This document shows, in pieces, positions 27,165 to 35,275 of a stretch of 64,000 nt of DNA (position 1 is its first letter; every line of letters starts with the position of its first letter). Below the pieces are notes generated by a model, which worked only from the letters and a program-made list of their open reading frames with translations, searched no databases and was not told the DNA's origin. The stretch spans positions 82,214 through 146,213 of the forward strand of contig NZ_CAKXZS010000003.1 of the NCBI RefSeq assembly GCF_935822925.1, read 5' to 3'. Made by a program: the position numbers and the translations under genes. The DNA is from Mesorhizobium ventifaucium. GTDB lineage: Bacteria; Pseudomonadota; Alphaproteobacteria; Rhizobiales; Rhizobiaceae.

Positions 27165-27860
27165 CTAGCTTGCCTTTACGACAATCGCCTGCCCCGTTGG
27201 AAGTTCGATGATGCCTTCCGGGCGGTTTTCGAAGAATTGGTCAAAGGCCGTTCGGGCTCCAGGACAGAGCGCAGAGCCGTAGTCGTCACAAATGATCATG
27301 CCATTCCCGCACACCCGATCGTAGAAGAACGCGAGCGCGTCACGTGTCGGCTCGTATAGATCGACGTCAATATGGACCAGAGCGAAACGCCAGTCGGATA
27401 CGCTGGAAAAAGTGTCTGGTATCCATCCCACATGAAAAGTGGTGTTGCTGAAGTCGGAAATATTCTGTCTGGCTACCTTCTCGTCAGTGCTGAGATCGCC
27501 GGACTTCCATGGCGTTCGGCCGTTTAGCTTGCGATCCTCTGCGGTTGGTTCGGAGAGGCCAGCGAACGAGTCGAAAAGATGGTAGTGCCGTGGCCGAAGA
27601 TCGCTCATCAGCATGAATATCGTCGACCGGCCTTGCCTTACGTCGCATTCGGCCACATCGCCATCGATACGCTCGATCGATCGCAAGCAGCTTTGCAGGA
27701 CAAAAGCCCGGGGATCTGGAATCCCACGGATGTTTTTCACCCGCTGCAGCGCCTTTCGGAAAAATGGCTGGTCCTTCCAGACCAGAAGCCGTATTGTCGG
27801 CCTTCTTCTGAGAGACCTTATACCAAGCCACGCCTCTGCGTTTTTTCGAAATAACAGCAC
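27165..27860 (-). CDS. TylF/MycF-family methyltransferase
   Basis: The 231-residue protein contains GDVAECDVRQGRSTIFM (a variant of the family's GDxxExGVxxGGS SAM loop), HYHLFDSFAGLSEP, TFHVGWIPDTF, ALVHIDVDLYEPTRDAL and GMIICDDYG. These are characteristic of the macrocin-O-methyltransferase-like family; the Asp pairs near the end bind metal. In polysaccharide clusters such proteins methylate deoxy- or uronic sugars. It starts at GTG 27860. It faces the GSCFA gene tail to tail, 22 bases apart. Confidence 0.8.
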   Translation of the reverse strand: MLLFRKNAEAWLGIRSLRRRPTIRLLVWKDQPFFRKALQRVKNIRGIPDPRAFVLQSCLRSIERIDGDVAECDVRQGRSTIFMLMSDLRPRHYHLFDSFAGLSEPTAEDRKLNGRTPWKSGDLSTDEKVARQNISDFSNTTFHVGWIPDTFSSVSDWRFALVHIDVDLYEPTRDALAFFYDRVCGNGMIICDDYGSALCPGARTAFDQFFENRPEGIIELPTGQAIVVKAS

Positions 27861-28176
27861 GTGCCGCGTCTCTCAATTTCATCCTATATCCTCCAGCATT
27901 CGAAATGTTCATAACGCGGGCAGAAGAGAAAGCTCTACCGGCATCAGGCGCGGAATGAAATCGAGTTCCCGGCTGATTGGCCCTGGCTTATCGAGCGCCG
28001 CAAGGAGCGCGTCCCGGTGCTCGTAATAAGCCTATGCCTGGAATGGAACTCCCATGCAGTGCGACTCAAGATCACGGGTCATGTGCCTGGGCCGGTGCGG
28101 AAACAGACGCGGAGCCGAGTGGCCGTTCTTCGGCACGGCGCCGGCCAGGCGTTGTCGATCGGCTAATTCGCGAGGT
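27861..28176 (-). other. Gene-free stretch with a possible broken reading frame
   Basis: Read leftward, 28033 to 27911 is an open run of about 40 codons (AYYEHRDALLAALDKPGPIS and onward, ending in LSLLPAL and TGA) with coding-like composition. It is preceded directly by an in-frame TAG and has no start. It could be the tail of a broken gene; no family is recognised. Confidence 0.3.
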
Positions 28177-28803
28177 TCAGTCGACTGCCCCGACCAGTAC
28201 ATCGGGATGATCAATTATCGCGACCCAGCGCCCGGTATGCGTAGACGACTGCCTTTTTATAAATCGATATCCAGTTGCCGACCAAGTCTTCACATCGTCG
28301 TTGAGGTTGTCGAGTACGTAGTCGCCTTTGTCGGTCTTCACGGTCAGCACCGCGTGCCCCTCGCCGTCGGGCTTCCTGACGACGGTGATCAGAAGGTTCG
28401 ACAGCGATATGCCCTGCTGCCTGAGCAACTGGCGCTTAAGCAGGACATAATCCTCGCAGTCGCCGAGCGCGCCGTCAGGATAGGTCCAGAATTCCATCAT
28501 CCCGTGAACGTCCAAATCGCTCGCGGGTCTGATCGACCTGTTCACCAACCTGGTGACGGAGGCGAGCTTGCCTTGCATGCCCGCGGACAGAAGGACTGGA
28601 GCGCTCTTGCCCGATCGTATTGCGCACTCCGCGGCCCGCCGTCTGCAGAATTCGATGTAGCCGACAGGGATGGAGGTTGGCTGCCCGGTGGCCATGGCGC
28701 CAGGCACGACGTCGGCCGAAGCCTTCTCCATCGGCGTCGCGGACATCATCAAGCCTATCAGTAGGCCGGCACACAGCCATGCCCGCGGTACCGCCAATCC
28801 CAT
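28177..28803 (-). CDS. Transglutaminase-like cysteine peptidase (BTLCP family)
   Basis: The 208-residue protein has an N-terminal signal sequence (LCAGLLIGLMMSATPMEKASA). The papain-like triad is visible as GDCEDYVLLKRQLL (Cys), GEGHAVLTVKTD (His) and YVLDNLNDD (Asp). This is the bacterial transglutaminase-like cysteine proteinase family, frequent in rhizobia; the LapG member of this superfamily cuts surface adhesins. Here the protein should act in the periplasm. No adhesin or c-di-GMP receptor is adjacent, so the substrate is unknown. Confidence 0.85.
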   Translation of the reverse strand: MGLAVPRAWLCAGLLIGLMMSATPMEKASADVVPGAMATGQPTSIPVGYIEFCRRRAAECAIRSGKSAPVLLSAGMQGKLASVTRLVNRSIRPASDLDVHGMMEFWTYPDGALGDCEDYVLLKRQLLRQQGISLSNLLITVVRKPDGEGHAVLTVKTDKGDYVLDNLNDDVKTWSATGYRFIKRQSSTHTGRWVAIIDHPDVLVGAVD

Positions 28804-29321
28804 TCGCCCCGCCCAAAGGTAACGACCCGAAACAATCTTTAATACCGCGTTACCATCTTTTCATAGGCGCATCAACACAGCCGACACACAATTTAAAGCG
28901 ACGGTCGCGAACCATCTAACGGTGGGCGCCGCGCGGTCGCCCAATCAGCAAATTGTGCGTTCACCCCATCAGGGGAATTGTTCCGCTTTTACGTCATCCG
29001 CGTCTTCGGCAGCGCCGCTTACCGGACCTGATGACGACGCCGACAGGTCTTTGGCTACGCCAACGCCGACAGGCGGCCGAAAAAAATTGTAGCCAAATTT
29101 GTCGAAGTCCAAGAGCTGCGGGACCCTCGCATGGATTCTCATACCTTCGGATACACTTCGATAGCACTCGGGCAAATCTCTGCGACAGGCCTAGCGTAGT
29201 TTCATCCGTGAGCAGGAAGCCTCGTCATGGTGACGAGACAGAGCCGACGGGATTTCGCAAGCAGGAATCAATTCCGCGCGAGCGCCGTTCGGGTCTGCTC
29301 ATGATGGAAAGGAAAAGTACG
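28804..29321. other. Gene-free stretch
   Basis: These 518 bases separate the divergent cysteine peptidase and small exported protein genes and presumably carry both promoters. The frame open from 28953 into the small gene is a fortuitous N-terminal extension. Nothing specific is recognised. Confidence 0.5.
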
Positions 29322-29561
29322 ATGAACAAACTTGTAACCGCTATCGCCCTCCTCGCCTTGTCGACAGGAGTCTCGTTCGCTGCCAATCAAAACCCGGATC
29401 GCGACCCGACCCGCGGCTTCGCTACTGGCGTCGACAACAGCGGAATGACCTTGGATACCAGTCACACGGCTTCCTTGCCTCAACCGGTGGTAGCTCCGAA
29501 AGAAGAACAGCCACAGCCCGGCAAAGTCCTTAGGGGTCGTGCGCCATGGGCGGGCCGTTAA
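29322..29561 (+). CDS. Small exported protein of unknown function
   Basis: ATG 29322 follows AAGGAAAAG and gives 79 residues: a signal peptide (MNKLVTAIALLALSTGVSFA, probable cleavage after AFA/AA) and a short mature part rich in Pro, Gln and Asp (NPDRDPTRGF, VVAPKEEQPQPGK). This is typical of small rhizobial periplasmic proteins with no assigned role. Upstream ATG 29301/29304 are less likely because the ribosome site lies after them. Confidence 0.65.
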   Translation: MNKLVTAIALLALSTGVSFAANQNPDRDPTRGFATGVDNSGMTLDTSHTASLPQPVVAPKEEQPQPGKVLRGRAPWAGR

Positions 29562-29652
29562 TATACGGAACTTGTCTTCCCATGCAAAATTGTCCAATCA
29601 CCCTGCATTCAGCGGGAGTGGTTGGACAAGGGCGCTCAGGAAAATCGCGCCG

Positions 29653-29778
29653 TCAGGGTAAATTCAACGTCTCAGGCGAGCGTGTCGAGGCGGCCATGGC
29701 GAACAACCATGCGATCAAGGCAGGCTCGGGCGACTTACTCAGCGTCTCGGAAATGACCCTGGCAGCAGGGAAAATCAA
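29653..29778 (-). pseudogene. VapC/FitB-type PIN toxin remnant
   Basis: A TTG overlapping the antitoxin stop (TTGA) opens a 41-codon frame, VISETLSKSPEPALIAWLFA, that aligns with the start of FitB-like PIN toxins (xxNVISExxKPxPxPAVxAWL). The initial Asp-Thr-Asn is lost (reads AAR), and the frame ends at a TGA at 29653-29655, so about two thirds of a normal toxin is missing. Non-functional. Confidence 0.5.
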
Positions 29779-30021
29779 AGCTCAGGTCCTGCATCAACCT
29801 GCCGAGCGCCCCGGATCGCTGCTTCAAGGTCGATTTCGACGCCATAAGCGCTACCGATACGCGAGTAGAACGTCGACGCCGGCTCACGACCGGCTTGCCG
29901 GACCTCATAGGATTCCAGCGCGCTCAACCACGTCGGTGATCGAGCGGTTCTCGCGCCGGGCCAGCCGATGCGCAAGATCACGCGCCTTTGCGCTGCGCAC
30001 GGAAATCCGCGGTTCGACCAT
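29775..30021 (-). pseudogene. VapB-family antitoxin, frameshifted
   Basis: ATG 30021 follows GGGAG. The frame reads MVEPRISVRSAKARDLAHRL then ENRSITDVVERA, the start of a PSK/VapB-type antitoxin, but shifts near 29912 and terminates as GIL. The correct continuation is found one frame over (ALESYEVRQAGREPASTFYS, then DLEAAIRGARQVDAGPEL) and ends at 29775. A two-base loss (or one-base gain) explains it. The downstream toxin is also broken. Confidence 0.6.
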
Positions 30022-30180
30022 GTGGGACTCCCTTTGCCGTTGATAGAGCTTGATCGCCTTTCTAGAGAGACGCCAGTTGATGGCGTTCTGATGGCGGGCG
30101 ATCCGGGATGCCGTCGTCCAGCCGATCGCCGCAAACCGGCGCCGCGCCGTTTTGGCGGCACCCCCGCAATAGCGCAACAT

Positions 30181-30188
30181 GTATAGAC
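30181..30188 (+). promoter_or_regulatory. Putative HutC-type operator (GTATAGAC)
   Basis: The octamer fits the HutC-subfamily consensus GT-N-TA-N-AC and sits 76 bases before the SDR start, inside TGTATAGACA. A second matching site lies at 31084-31091, and a HutC-type regulator closes the operon at 37621. Inference. Confidence 0.4.
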
Positions 30189-30256
30189 AACCGGCCGCAA
30201 CTGGTGTTCGTTTCCAATCCGACCGCATGGGTTTTTTGGGAATGCAGGAAACCGCC

Positions 30257-31030
30257 ATGGACGCCGCTCGCTTGTTCGACCTGACGGGAAAAAAGGCGCT
30301 GGTGACGGGCGCCAGCCGCGGCATCGGCCAGGCCATGGCGGAGGCGCTCTCGGCTGCCGGTGCCGATGTGGCGGTGACCGCCCGCGACGAAAATTCCCTT
30401 CGTGAGACGGCGGACCGAATTAGCGCACACGGGCGAAGGTCGCTTTGCCGGTCTCTGGACGTGCTCGATACCGATCGCATCCGCGTGGTGGTCGACGAGG
30501 TGGCGGATGCCTTTGGTCGGCTTGACGTTCTGGTCAACAACGCCGGCTACGAAAAAGTCCAGCCCTCGCTCGACGTGGACGAGGCGGTATGGGACAGCAT
30601 CGTATCGACCAATCTGAAGGGCGCCTTCTTCTGCGCGCAGGCTGCGGCGCGGCGGATGGCTGCCGACAGGAGTGGTGGCGCGATCATCAATCTTTGTTCG
30701 CTGACCTCCTATGTCGGCATTCCGACCGCGGTGCCCTACGGCTCGTCCAAGTCCGGGCTTCTGGGCATGACGCGCGCGCTGGCCGCGGAATGGGCATCGC
30801 TCGGCATCCGCGTCAACGCCATCGCTCCGGGGTATTTCCATACGGCGATGACGGACGCCTTTTATCAGGATCCCGATTGGCAGACGGCGATGCTGGCCAA
30901 GATCCCGCAGCGGCGCTTCGGCACGATGCAGGATCTGGCCGGAGCCGTTGTGTTCCTGGCGAGTGGGGCATCAGCCTATGTCACCGGGCATTGCCTCCCG
31001 GTCGACGGCGGCTATCTCGCATCCATCTGA
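30257..31030 (+). CDS. Short-chain dehydrogenase/reductase
   Basis: The 257-residue SDR starts at ATG 30257, with AGGA eight bases upstream (30242 is possible). It shows the Rossmann motif TGASRGIGQAM, NNAGYE, the catalytic Ser in INLCSLTSY, and the active-site YGSSKSG (Tyr-x3-Lys), with the cofactor-side GIRVNAIAPGYFHT. It resembles gluconate 5-dehydrogenase-type NAD(P)-dependent polyol oxidoreductases. It precedes the ABC importer and HisD-like genes on the same strand, so it probably oxidises or epimerises the imported polyol-type substrate. Substrate unknown. Confidence 0.8.
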   Translation: MDAARLFDLTGKKALVTGASRGIGQAMAEALSAAGADVAVTARDENSLRETADRISAHGRRSLCRSLDVLDTDRIRVVVDEVADAFGRLDVLVNNAGYEKVQPSLDVDEAVWDSIVSTNLKGAFFCAQAAARRMAADRSGGAIINLCSLTSYVGIPTAVPYGSSKSGLLGMTRALAAEWASLGIRVNAIAPGYFHTAMTDAFYQDPDWQTAMLAKIPQRRFGTMQDLAGAVVFLASGASAYVTGHCLPVDGGYLASI

Positions 31031-31083
31031 GCGACTGAGATGCGGCGCAACGAGTACTGTGTAGACCGAGCTTGTATATGGTT

Positions 31084-31091
31084 GTATATAC
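31084..31091 (+). promoter_or_regulatory. Putative HutC-type operator (GTATATAC)
   Basis: An exact fit to GT-N-TA-N-AC, located 55 bases before the ABC ATPase start. A related half-site TTGTATATG lies directly before it (31072-31080), making a near-direct repeat. Probably the control point of the transporter part of the operon by the GntR protein at 37621. Inference from motif and context. Confidence 0.5.
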
Positions 31092-31145
31092 CACCCGGCA
31101 CGCTGGACGTTCTTGCATGCGACCGGCGACAAAAGGGGAACCCCA

Positions 31146-32291
31146 ATGCAGGAGCCTTTCCGGGCCGCAGCTTCGCACGAAGCGAAAGGCGGCGGGGAAA
31201 TCGCCGTCACGGTCCGCAACGTCGGGATGGACTTCGATGGGGTTCAAGCCGTCAAGAATGCGTCCTTCGATCTGCCGAAGGGCCGGTTTCTCACCATTCT
31301 CGGGCCGTCTGGGTCCGGCAAGACAACCCTCCTGCGCATGATCGCCGGGTTCCAGACCCCGAGCAGCGGCGAGATCTTCATCAACGGTGAAGCGGTGAGC
31401 GCGGTGCCACCGCACAAGCGGTCGATCGGCATGGTCTTTCAGAGGCTTGCCTTGTTTCCTCATATGACGGCGGCCGAGAATGTCGCCTTCCCGCTGAAGA
31501 TGCGTCGGCGCGACGCACGCACCATTCCCGACCGCGTCGAGCGATATCTCGCGCTGGTCCGGCTCGGGGGCTACGGCGGCAGGCGCATTCACGAACTCTC
31601 GGGCGGGCAGCAGCAGCGCGTCGCGATTGCGCGCGCGCTGGTGTTCGAGCCCGACCTGCTGCTTCTCGACGAGCCGCTGGCTGCACTCGACCGCAAGCTG
31701 CGCGAGGAAATGCAGCTCGAATTCCGCCGCATCCAGCGCGAGCTCGGCGTCACCACGATCAACGTCACCCACGACCAGCGCGAGGCGCTGGTGGTTTCCG
31801 ACGATATCGTCGTCATGGATCAGGGCGAAATTCAGCAGAAGGCGCGGCCGATCCACACCTACCGCCAGCCCCGCAACGCCTTCGTCGCCAATTTCATCGG
31901 CGTCACCAACTTCATTGCCGGCACGGTACGGGCCGTCTCGGAAGCAGGCGACGTCTCCATCCTTCGAGGTGATCTGATGCTTGCCGGAAAGATCGGCGAT
32001 CCGGTCAATCCACCTGCCGAGGGCGACAAGGCGTCGGGAGCGATCCGCGCCGAACAGATCCGCCTCGCCGGCGATGCTGCTCAGCTGTCGAAGCTCGATT
32101 GCATGCTGGCCGGGACTGTGACCGACACCATCTTCGAAGGCGAGCGCATGGTCTACGAGGTAGCCTGCGCCGCGATTGGCGACGAGGTCATTCGCGTTTT
32201 TGACCATGACCCCGCCGCGCACACGCAGTTCGACATAGGCGAAAGCGTGTTCCTGGGGTGGAATGCCAGGGACATGCTTGTTTTTCGATAG
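31146..32291 (+). CDS. ABC importer ATPase, PotA/FbpC-like
   Basis: 381 residues from ATG 31146 (AGGGGA upstream; the frame is open to 31113). It contains Walker A GPSGSGKTTLLRM, signature ELSGGQQQRVAIARAL, Walker B LLLLDEPLAALD, and the H-loop NVTHDQREAL. A C-terminal TOBE-like regulatory domain starts about residue 290. This is the ATPase of the CUT1/polyamine-type importers, and it is followed by its binding protein and two permeases. It energises uptake of the substrate handled by the dehydrogenases downstream. Confidence 0.88.
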   Translation: MQEPFRAAASHEAKGGGEIAVTVRNVGMDFDGVQAVKNASFDLPKGRFLTILGPSGSGKTTLLRMIAGFQTPSSGEIFINGEAVSAVPPHKRSIGMVFQRLALFPHMTAAENVAFPLKMRRRDARTIPDRVERYLALVRLGGYGGRRIHELSGGQQQRVAIARALVFEPDLLLLDEPLAALDRKLREEMQLEFRRIQRELGVTTINVTHDQREALVVSDDIVVMDQGEIQQKARPIHTYRQPRNAFVANFIGVTNFIAGTVRAVSEAGDVSILRGDLMLAGKIGDPVNPPAEGDKASGAIRAEQIRLAGDAAQLSKLDCMLAGTVTDTIFEGERMVYEVACAAIGDEVIRVFDHDPAAHTQFDIGESVFLGWNARDMLVFR

Positions 32292-32326
32292 AACCGGAAA
32301 CCGGTCAAACCCAGAGGAGAATGCAG

Positions 32327-33433
32327 ATGAAGCGCTTTAAGCCGACATTATCCCATCTTTCCCGCAGAACCTTCCTTCAGGCCACCGCCGCGCTCGGCGG
32401 CGCCTCGGCGCTCGGCCTGCGCGGCGCCTATGCGCAGGAACCGGAAAAGCCGGCGGAGATCATCGTGCGCGCCTGGGGCGGCAGCTGGGTGGACAGCCTG
32501 AAGGCCGGCGTGTCCGACAGCTTCACCAAAATGACGGGGATTGCTGTCCGTCACGACCTGACCGAAGACAACGAGATTCAGCCCAAGGTCTGGGCGGCCG
32601 TGGCGCAGAAACGGGTCCCGCCGATCCACATCAACTGGGACACCACCACCAATGCCACGAAATCGGCACTGCGCGGCGTGACGGAAGACCTCTCCGACCT
32701 GCCGAACCTCGCCAATGTCACGGACCTTGCCAAGCCGGCCGGCCTGGAAGGCTTCCCCATCGTCAACACCTACGGCTATGTCTATGTGCTTGCCTATCGA
32801 CCTGCGGCGTTCCCGGACGGACCGCCGAAGTCGTGGAAAGACCTGCTCGACCCGAAGTTCAAGGGTCGGCTTGCCTTCTACAATGACGGCATCGGCTTCC
32901 ATTTCCCCGCCCAGGTCGCCGGTGGCGGCAAGCTGGAGGACATACCGGGCAACATGCAGCCGGCTTGGGATTTCATCGCCAAGATGAAGGCGCAGCAGCC
33001 GCTGCTCGGCGAAGATCCCGACTTCACCACCTGGTTCCAGAACGGCGAGATCGACGCCGCCTGCACCATCTCGACCAACGCCCGCGAGGCGCGCAAGAAC
33101 GGCGTCAAAATCGAATGGGTGGTGCCGGAAGAGGGTGCGAAATTCGACACGGACGGTTTGTGGATCCCCAAAGGCCTACCGGAAAACGAACTCTACTGGG
33201 CCAAGCAGTACATCAACCACGCCCTGACCAAGGAAGCCCAGCAGGTATGGCTGGATGGGCTTGGCTTGCCGGGCGTGGTGCCGGGCCTCACGCCGCCCAA
33301 GGATCTGGTGGGCGATCCGTCCTATCCGACCACCGAAGCGGATTTCCAGCGCCTCATCCGCATCTCGTCGAAGATCCAGGTCGAGAACGAGAGCGAGTGG
33401 TTTTCCAAGTTCAAGGCGATCATGCAGGGTTGA
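32327..33433 (+). CDS. Periplasmic solute-binding protein, PotD-like (Tat-exported)
   Basis: 368 residues from ATG 32327, with GAGGAG seven bases upstream. The leader has a twin-arginine motif (LSRRTFLQATAALGGAS) and an AYAQ cleavage site, indicating Tat export. The mature part begins IIVRAWGGSWVDSLKAGVSD and continues as a family 1/PotD-like binding protein (GFPIVNTYGYVYVLAYRP, GLWIPKGLPEN). It binds the substrate in the periplasm and delivers it to the two permeases encoded next. The family includes polyamine binders, but the ligand cannot be read from the sequence; the dehydrogenase neighbours argue for a polyol or sulfonated polyol. Confidence 0.85.
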   Translation: MKRFKPTLSHLSRRTFLQATAALGGASALGLRGAYAQEPEKPAEIIVRAWGGSWVDSLKAGVSDSFTKMTGIAVRHDLTEDNEIQPKVWAAVAQKRVPPIHINWDTTTNATKSALRGVTEDLSDLPNLANVTDLAKPAGLEGFPIVNTYGYVYVLAYRPAAFPDGPPKSWKDLLDPKFKGRLAFYNDGIGFHFPAQVAGGGKLEDIPGNMQPAWDFIAKMKAQQPLLGEDPDFTTWFQNGEIDAACTISTNAREARKNGVKIEWVVPEEGAKFDTDGLWIPKGLPENELYWAKQYINHALTKEAQQVWLDGLGLPGVVPGLTPPKDLVGDPSYPTTEADFQRLIRISSKIQVENESEWFSKFKAIMQG

Positions 33434-33498
33434 CGCCGGGTCGGCCGGTGCTGCGCTGGCGGCACCGGCTCCTTCACGACGTCGGTTACGGATTTTTC

Positions 33499-34443
33499 AT
33501 GCGGGCAGCCAGGACAGCCTATCCCCTGACATGGCGCATCATGGATGCGTTGGAAGGCGTTGCCGCCGCTATTTGGCCGGCGCGGTTCAGGCGCGCTACG
33601 CCCTATCTGATGCTGCTTCCGGCGGTGCTGCTTGTCGGGCTGCTCGTGCTTGGTCTCATCCAGATCGCGGATGCCAGCCTGCGCACGCTCGACACCACCA
33701 CCTTCCAGTTTTCCGACGACTATTCGACCGCCAATTTCCGCCGCGCGCTGACCGAGCCGCTGTTCCTGGTTGTCGCGCAGCGCAGCCTGGTCGCCGCCCT
33801 GATCGTCACCGCGGTGACGCTCGTCTTCGCCTTTCCCTACGCCTATCTGATGGTGCGCACGCGTTCGCCAGGATTGCGCAAATTCCTGCTGATTGCGCTG
33901 TTCCTGCCCTTCTTCATCGGCCAGGTGGTGCGTGCCTATGGGTGGCTGATCATCCTCGGCAACCAGGGCATGGTGAACGAGGCGCTCGGCCTTGTCGGGG
34001 TCGCCCCGATGCGGCTCATCTATAACTATCCCGCCGTGCTGTTCGGCCTCGTCCAGTACATGCTGCCCTTTGCCGTACTGATGCTCGCGCCGGCACTCAC
34101 CGCCATTCCCGAAGAGCTGGAGGCAGCCGCTGGATCGCTCGGCGCGAACTGGGTTCGCACGTTCATCCACGTCGTGTTGCCACTCGCTCGTCCAGGCTTC
34201 ATCGGCGCCGGCGTGGTGGTGCTGACGCTTTCACTCACCGATTTCGCAGTCCCCGCAATCCTTGGCGGCGGCTCGCATGATTTCATCGCCAACGCCATCT
34301 ACGATCAGTTCTTCCGCACCTCCGACCAGGGTCTCGGCGCGATGCTGGCGCTTATGCTGGTCGCGCTCGGGTCAATCCTTGTCGGCTTGGTATTCGCGCT
34401 ATTTGGAGCCGGAACGCTCGCCATGGGGAGGTCCCGGGTGTGA
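33499..34443 (+). CDS. ABC importer permease, PotB-like
   Basis: 314 residues from ATG 33499 (the frame runs open far upstream but there reads the complementary frame of the binding protein gene). It has six membrane spans, with the EAA loop EELEAAAGSLGANWVRTFIHVVLPL facing the ATPase. The order after the binding protein and a 4-base overlap (GTGA) with the next permease show co-translation. Confidence 0.82.
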   Translation: MRAARTAYPLTWRIMDALEGVAAAIWPARFRRATPYLMLLPAVLLVGLLVLGLIQIADASLRTLDTTTFQFSDDYSTANFRRALTEPLFLVVAQRSLVAALIVTAVTLVFAFPYAYLMVRTRSPGLRKFLLIALFLPFFIGQVVRAYGWLIILGNQGMVNEALGLVGVAPMRLIYNYPAVLFGLVQYMLPFAVLMLAPALTAIPEELEAAAGSLGANWVRTFIHVVLPLARPGFIGAGVVVLTLSLTDFAVPAILGGGSHDFIANAIYDQFFRTSDQGLGAMLALMLVALGSILVGLVFALFGAGTLAMGRSRV

Positions 34444-35240
34444 GCGGCTCGCGCAGCAAATCGATTGTCCTGTGGACCCTGGTGACGATCGCCCTGGTGA
34501 CCCTTTCGGCGCCGACGATCGTGGTGCTCGGCGCTTCCTTTACCGGCGGCAACATCATCACTTTTCCGCCGGATGGGCTGTCGCTGCGGTGGTACGCGCG
34601 TATTTCGCAGGCCGCCGACCTGCGCAACGCTTTCCTGCGCACGCTCCAGGTCGCGACGGTCTGTACGATGGTTGCCATTCCCGTGGGCACGCTGGCCGGC
34701 ATCGCGCTGGCGAAATATGCGGTGCGTTTTGAGAAGACGATCCAAATCTATCTGCTGCTGCCCTTTACCATCCCGCTGATCGGATCGGGCATCGGCCTCA
34801 TGCTGATCTTCGGCAACGCCGGCATTCTCGGCCAGCTCTGGCCGGTCGGCATCGCCTGCTGCGTCATCAACCTGCCCTTTATGATCTGGGCGGTCACGGC
34901 GAGTGCCACCGGGCTTGACCCGGACCTTGAGCTGGCCGCCGCCAATTGCGGCGCGCCGCCGCTCCAGGTGTTCTTCTCCGTCACCTTGCCAGCGGTCATG
35001 CCGGGGGTGATCACCGGCTCGCTGCTGATGTTCATCCTTGCGCTCAACGAATTCCTGGTCAGCCTGCTGCTCGTCGATGCCCGTATCGTGACGCTGCCGG
35101 TGCTGATCTACAACTCCATCCGCTCGATCATCACGCCGGATCTTGCCGCGATCTCTGTGGTCTTCATCGCCTGCTCTGGCGTCGCCGTTTTCCTGCTCGA
35201 CAGGCTGGTCGGGCTCGACATCTTCCTGAAATCGAAATGA
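34440..35240 (+). CDS. ABC importer permease, PotC-like
   Basis: 266 residues beginning at GTG 34440 inside the previous stop. It has six spans with the EAA loop DPDLELAAANCGAPPLQVFF and then VTLPAVMPGVITG. It pairs with the PotB-like subunit to form the channel. An Ile/Val-rich C-terminal span ends in DIFLKSK. Confidence 0.85.
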   Translation: MSGSRSKSIVLWTLVTIALVTLSAPTIVVLGASFTGGNIITFPPDGLSLRWYARISQAADLRNAFLRTLQVATVCTMVAIPVGTLAGIALAKYAVRFEKTIQIYLLLPFTIPLIGSGIGLMLIFGNAGILGQLWPVGIACCVINLPFMIWAVTASATGLDPDLELAAANCGAPPLQVFFSVTLPAVMPGVITGSLLMFILALNEFLVSLLLVDARIVTLPVLIYNSIRSIITPDLAAISVVFIACSGVAVFLLDRLVGLDIFLKSK

Positions 35241-35275
35241 GGAAAGCCGGCTCGTCGGGCCGCAAAGGAAATCCT

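Noticed and set aside
27484..27912. 142-codon minus-strand frame overlapping the TylF-like gene start
   Set aside because: The TylF-like frame has all the family motifs; this one becomes motif-free and Arg-rich after the first residues.
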